A stretch of 5,303 bases of DNA from Thermoleophilia bacterium. Lineage in GTDB: Bacteria > Actinomycetota > Thermoleophilia > Miltoncostaeales > Miltoncostaeaceae. Position 1 is the stretch's first letter, and each line of letters opens with the position of its first letter. The notes beneath the pieces were generated by a model. It did not search any database. It saw nothing but the letters and a program-made list of their open reading frames with translations, and was not told the origin of the DNA. Location of the stretch: the NCBI GenBank assembly GCA_029861485.1, contig JAOTZF010000134.1, forward strand, positions 1 to 5,303, written 5' to 3'. This document shows positions 4,907 to 5,303 of this stretch, one piece after another. The translations under genes were made by a program, and so were the position numbers.

Positions 4907-5303
4907 ATGAACGCCGACGCGCGGCAGGTTCAGCGCACCTACCTGACGCTGACGCTGCTCTCGACGTTCGCCGCGTCGTTCATCTTCGGAATCAACACCC
5001 TCTTCCTGCTCGACGCAGGGCTGACCGCTACCGAGGCGTTCGTCGCGAACGCCTTCTACACCGCCGGGATGGTGATCTTCGAGATACCCACGGGCGTCGT
5101 GGCCGACACATGGGGGCGTCGCGCGTCGTTCCTGCTGGGAGCGGCGACCCTGCTCGTATCGACCTTCTTCTATCTCGCCCTCTGGCAGATCGCAGCGCCG
5201 CTGTGGCTGTGGGCGATCGCCTCGGTCTTCATCGGTCTCGGCTTCACGTTCTTCTCTGGGGCAGTCGAAGCATGGCTGGTCGATGCCCTGGACTTCACGA
5301 GGT
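4907..5303 (+). CDS. Major facilitator superfamily transporter, N-terminal part (cut by window end)
   Basis: The frame starts at ATG 4907 and runs 132 codons without a stop to the right edge. Four hydrophobic segments are visible: about residues 11-35, 45-64, 73-93 and 98-118, consistent with TM1-TM4 of a 12-helix MFS carrier in the inner membrane. The loop after TM2 carries GVVADTWGRR (63-72), a good match to MFS motif A (G-x-x-x-D-x-x-G-R-R), which gates the conformational change. SGAVEAWLVDAL (117-128) at the end of TM4 is also common in this superfamily, notably in drug-efflux-like members. Substrate cannot be assigned, and the direction of transport is not shown by sequence. It follows the methyltransferase by 159 nt and has its own promoter-like box, so it is probably a separate unit. 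Confidence 0.88.
   Translation, partial: MNADARQVQRTYLTLTLLSTFAASFIFGINTLFLLDAGLTATEAFVANAFYTAGMVIFEIPTGVVADTWGRRASFLLGAATLLVSTFFYLALWQIAAPLWLWAIASVFIGLGFTFFSGAVEAWLVDALDFTR

Noticed and set aside
1..5303. CRISPR arrays, insertion sequences, tRNA or rRNA genes, riboswitches
   Set aside because: No regularly spaced repeats, transposase-like reading frames, terminal inverted repeats or recognisable structured-RNA cores were seen on either strand.

Overview
The window is high-GC DNA (about two-thirds G+C by eye) from a bacterium, most likely an actinomycete-type organism (Actinomycetota). Three things suggest this: GTG and TTG start codons, TAnnnT -10 boxes placed 6-7 nt before start codons (leaderless transcription), and a long, Mycobacterium Icl2-type isocitrate lyase. 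A deep-branching lineage such as Thermoleophilia is possible. That placement rests on a general impression of the HExxH protein at the left edge, not on a search.

Layout, left to right. (1) The 3' end of a small HExxH zinc-peptidase-like protein of unknown role (+, cut by the left edge, ends 349). (2) An NAD(P)H-dependent FMN reductase/flavodoxin-fold oxidoreductase (+, 385-960). (3) A 170-bp convergent intergenic region with three perfect hairpins in a row. (4) A full-length large-type isocitrate lyase (-, 1131-3389) carrying the catalytic KKCGH motif and the extra C-terminal acyl-CoA-sensing domain of mycobacterial Icl2. (5) A SRPBCC/polyketide-cyclase-like small protein (-, 3474-3905) just upstream of the lyase on the same strand. 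(6) A class I SAM methyltransferase (+, 3938-4747), divergent from the SRPBCC gene with only 32 nt between their start codons. (7) The first 132 codons of an MFS transporter (+, from 4907, cut by the right edge).

The window does not look like one dedicated pathway. The lyase is the glyoxylate-shunt enzyme for growth on acetate, fatty acids or propionate-yielding substrates, but no malate synthase is visible beside it. The reductase, SRPBCC protein, methyltransferase and exporter are general accessory enzymes with no assignable substrate. No mobile element, CRISPR array, rRNA or tRNA was seen.

The most informative signals are regulatory. Four gene starts (385, 3905, 3938, 4907) each have a TAnnnT hexamer exactly 6-7 nt upstream. 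The lyase instead seems to have a short leader with a purine-rich ribosome site and an 8-bp direct repeat flanking its putative -10 box. I did not find a convincing new multi-gene system here.
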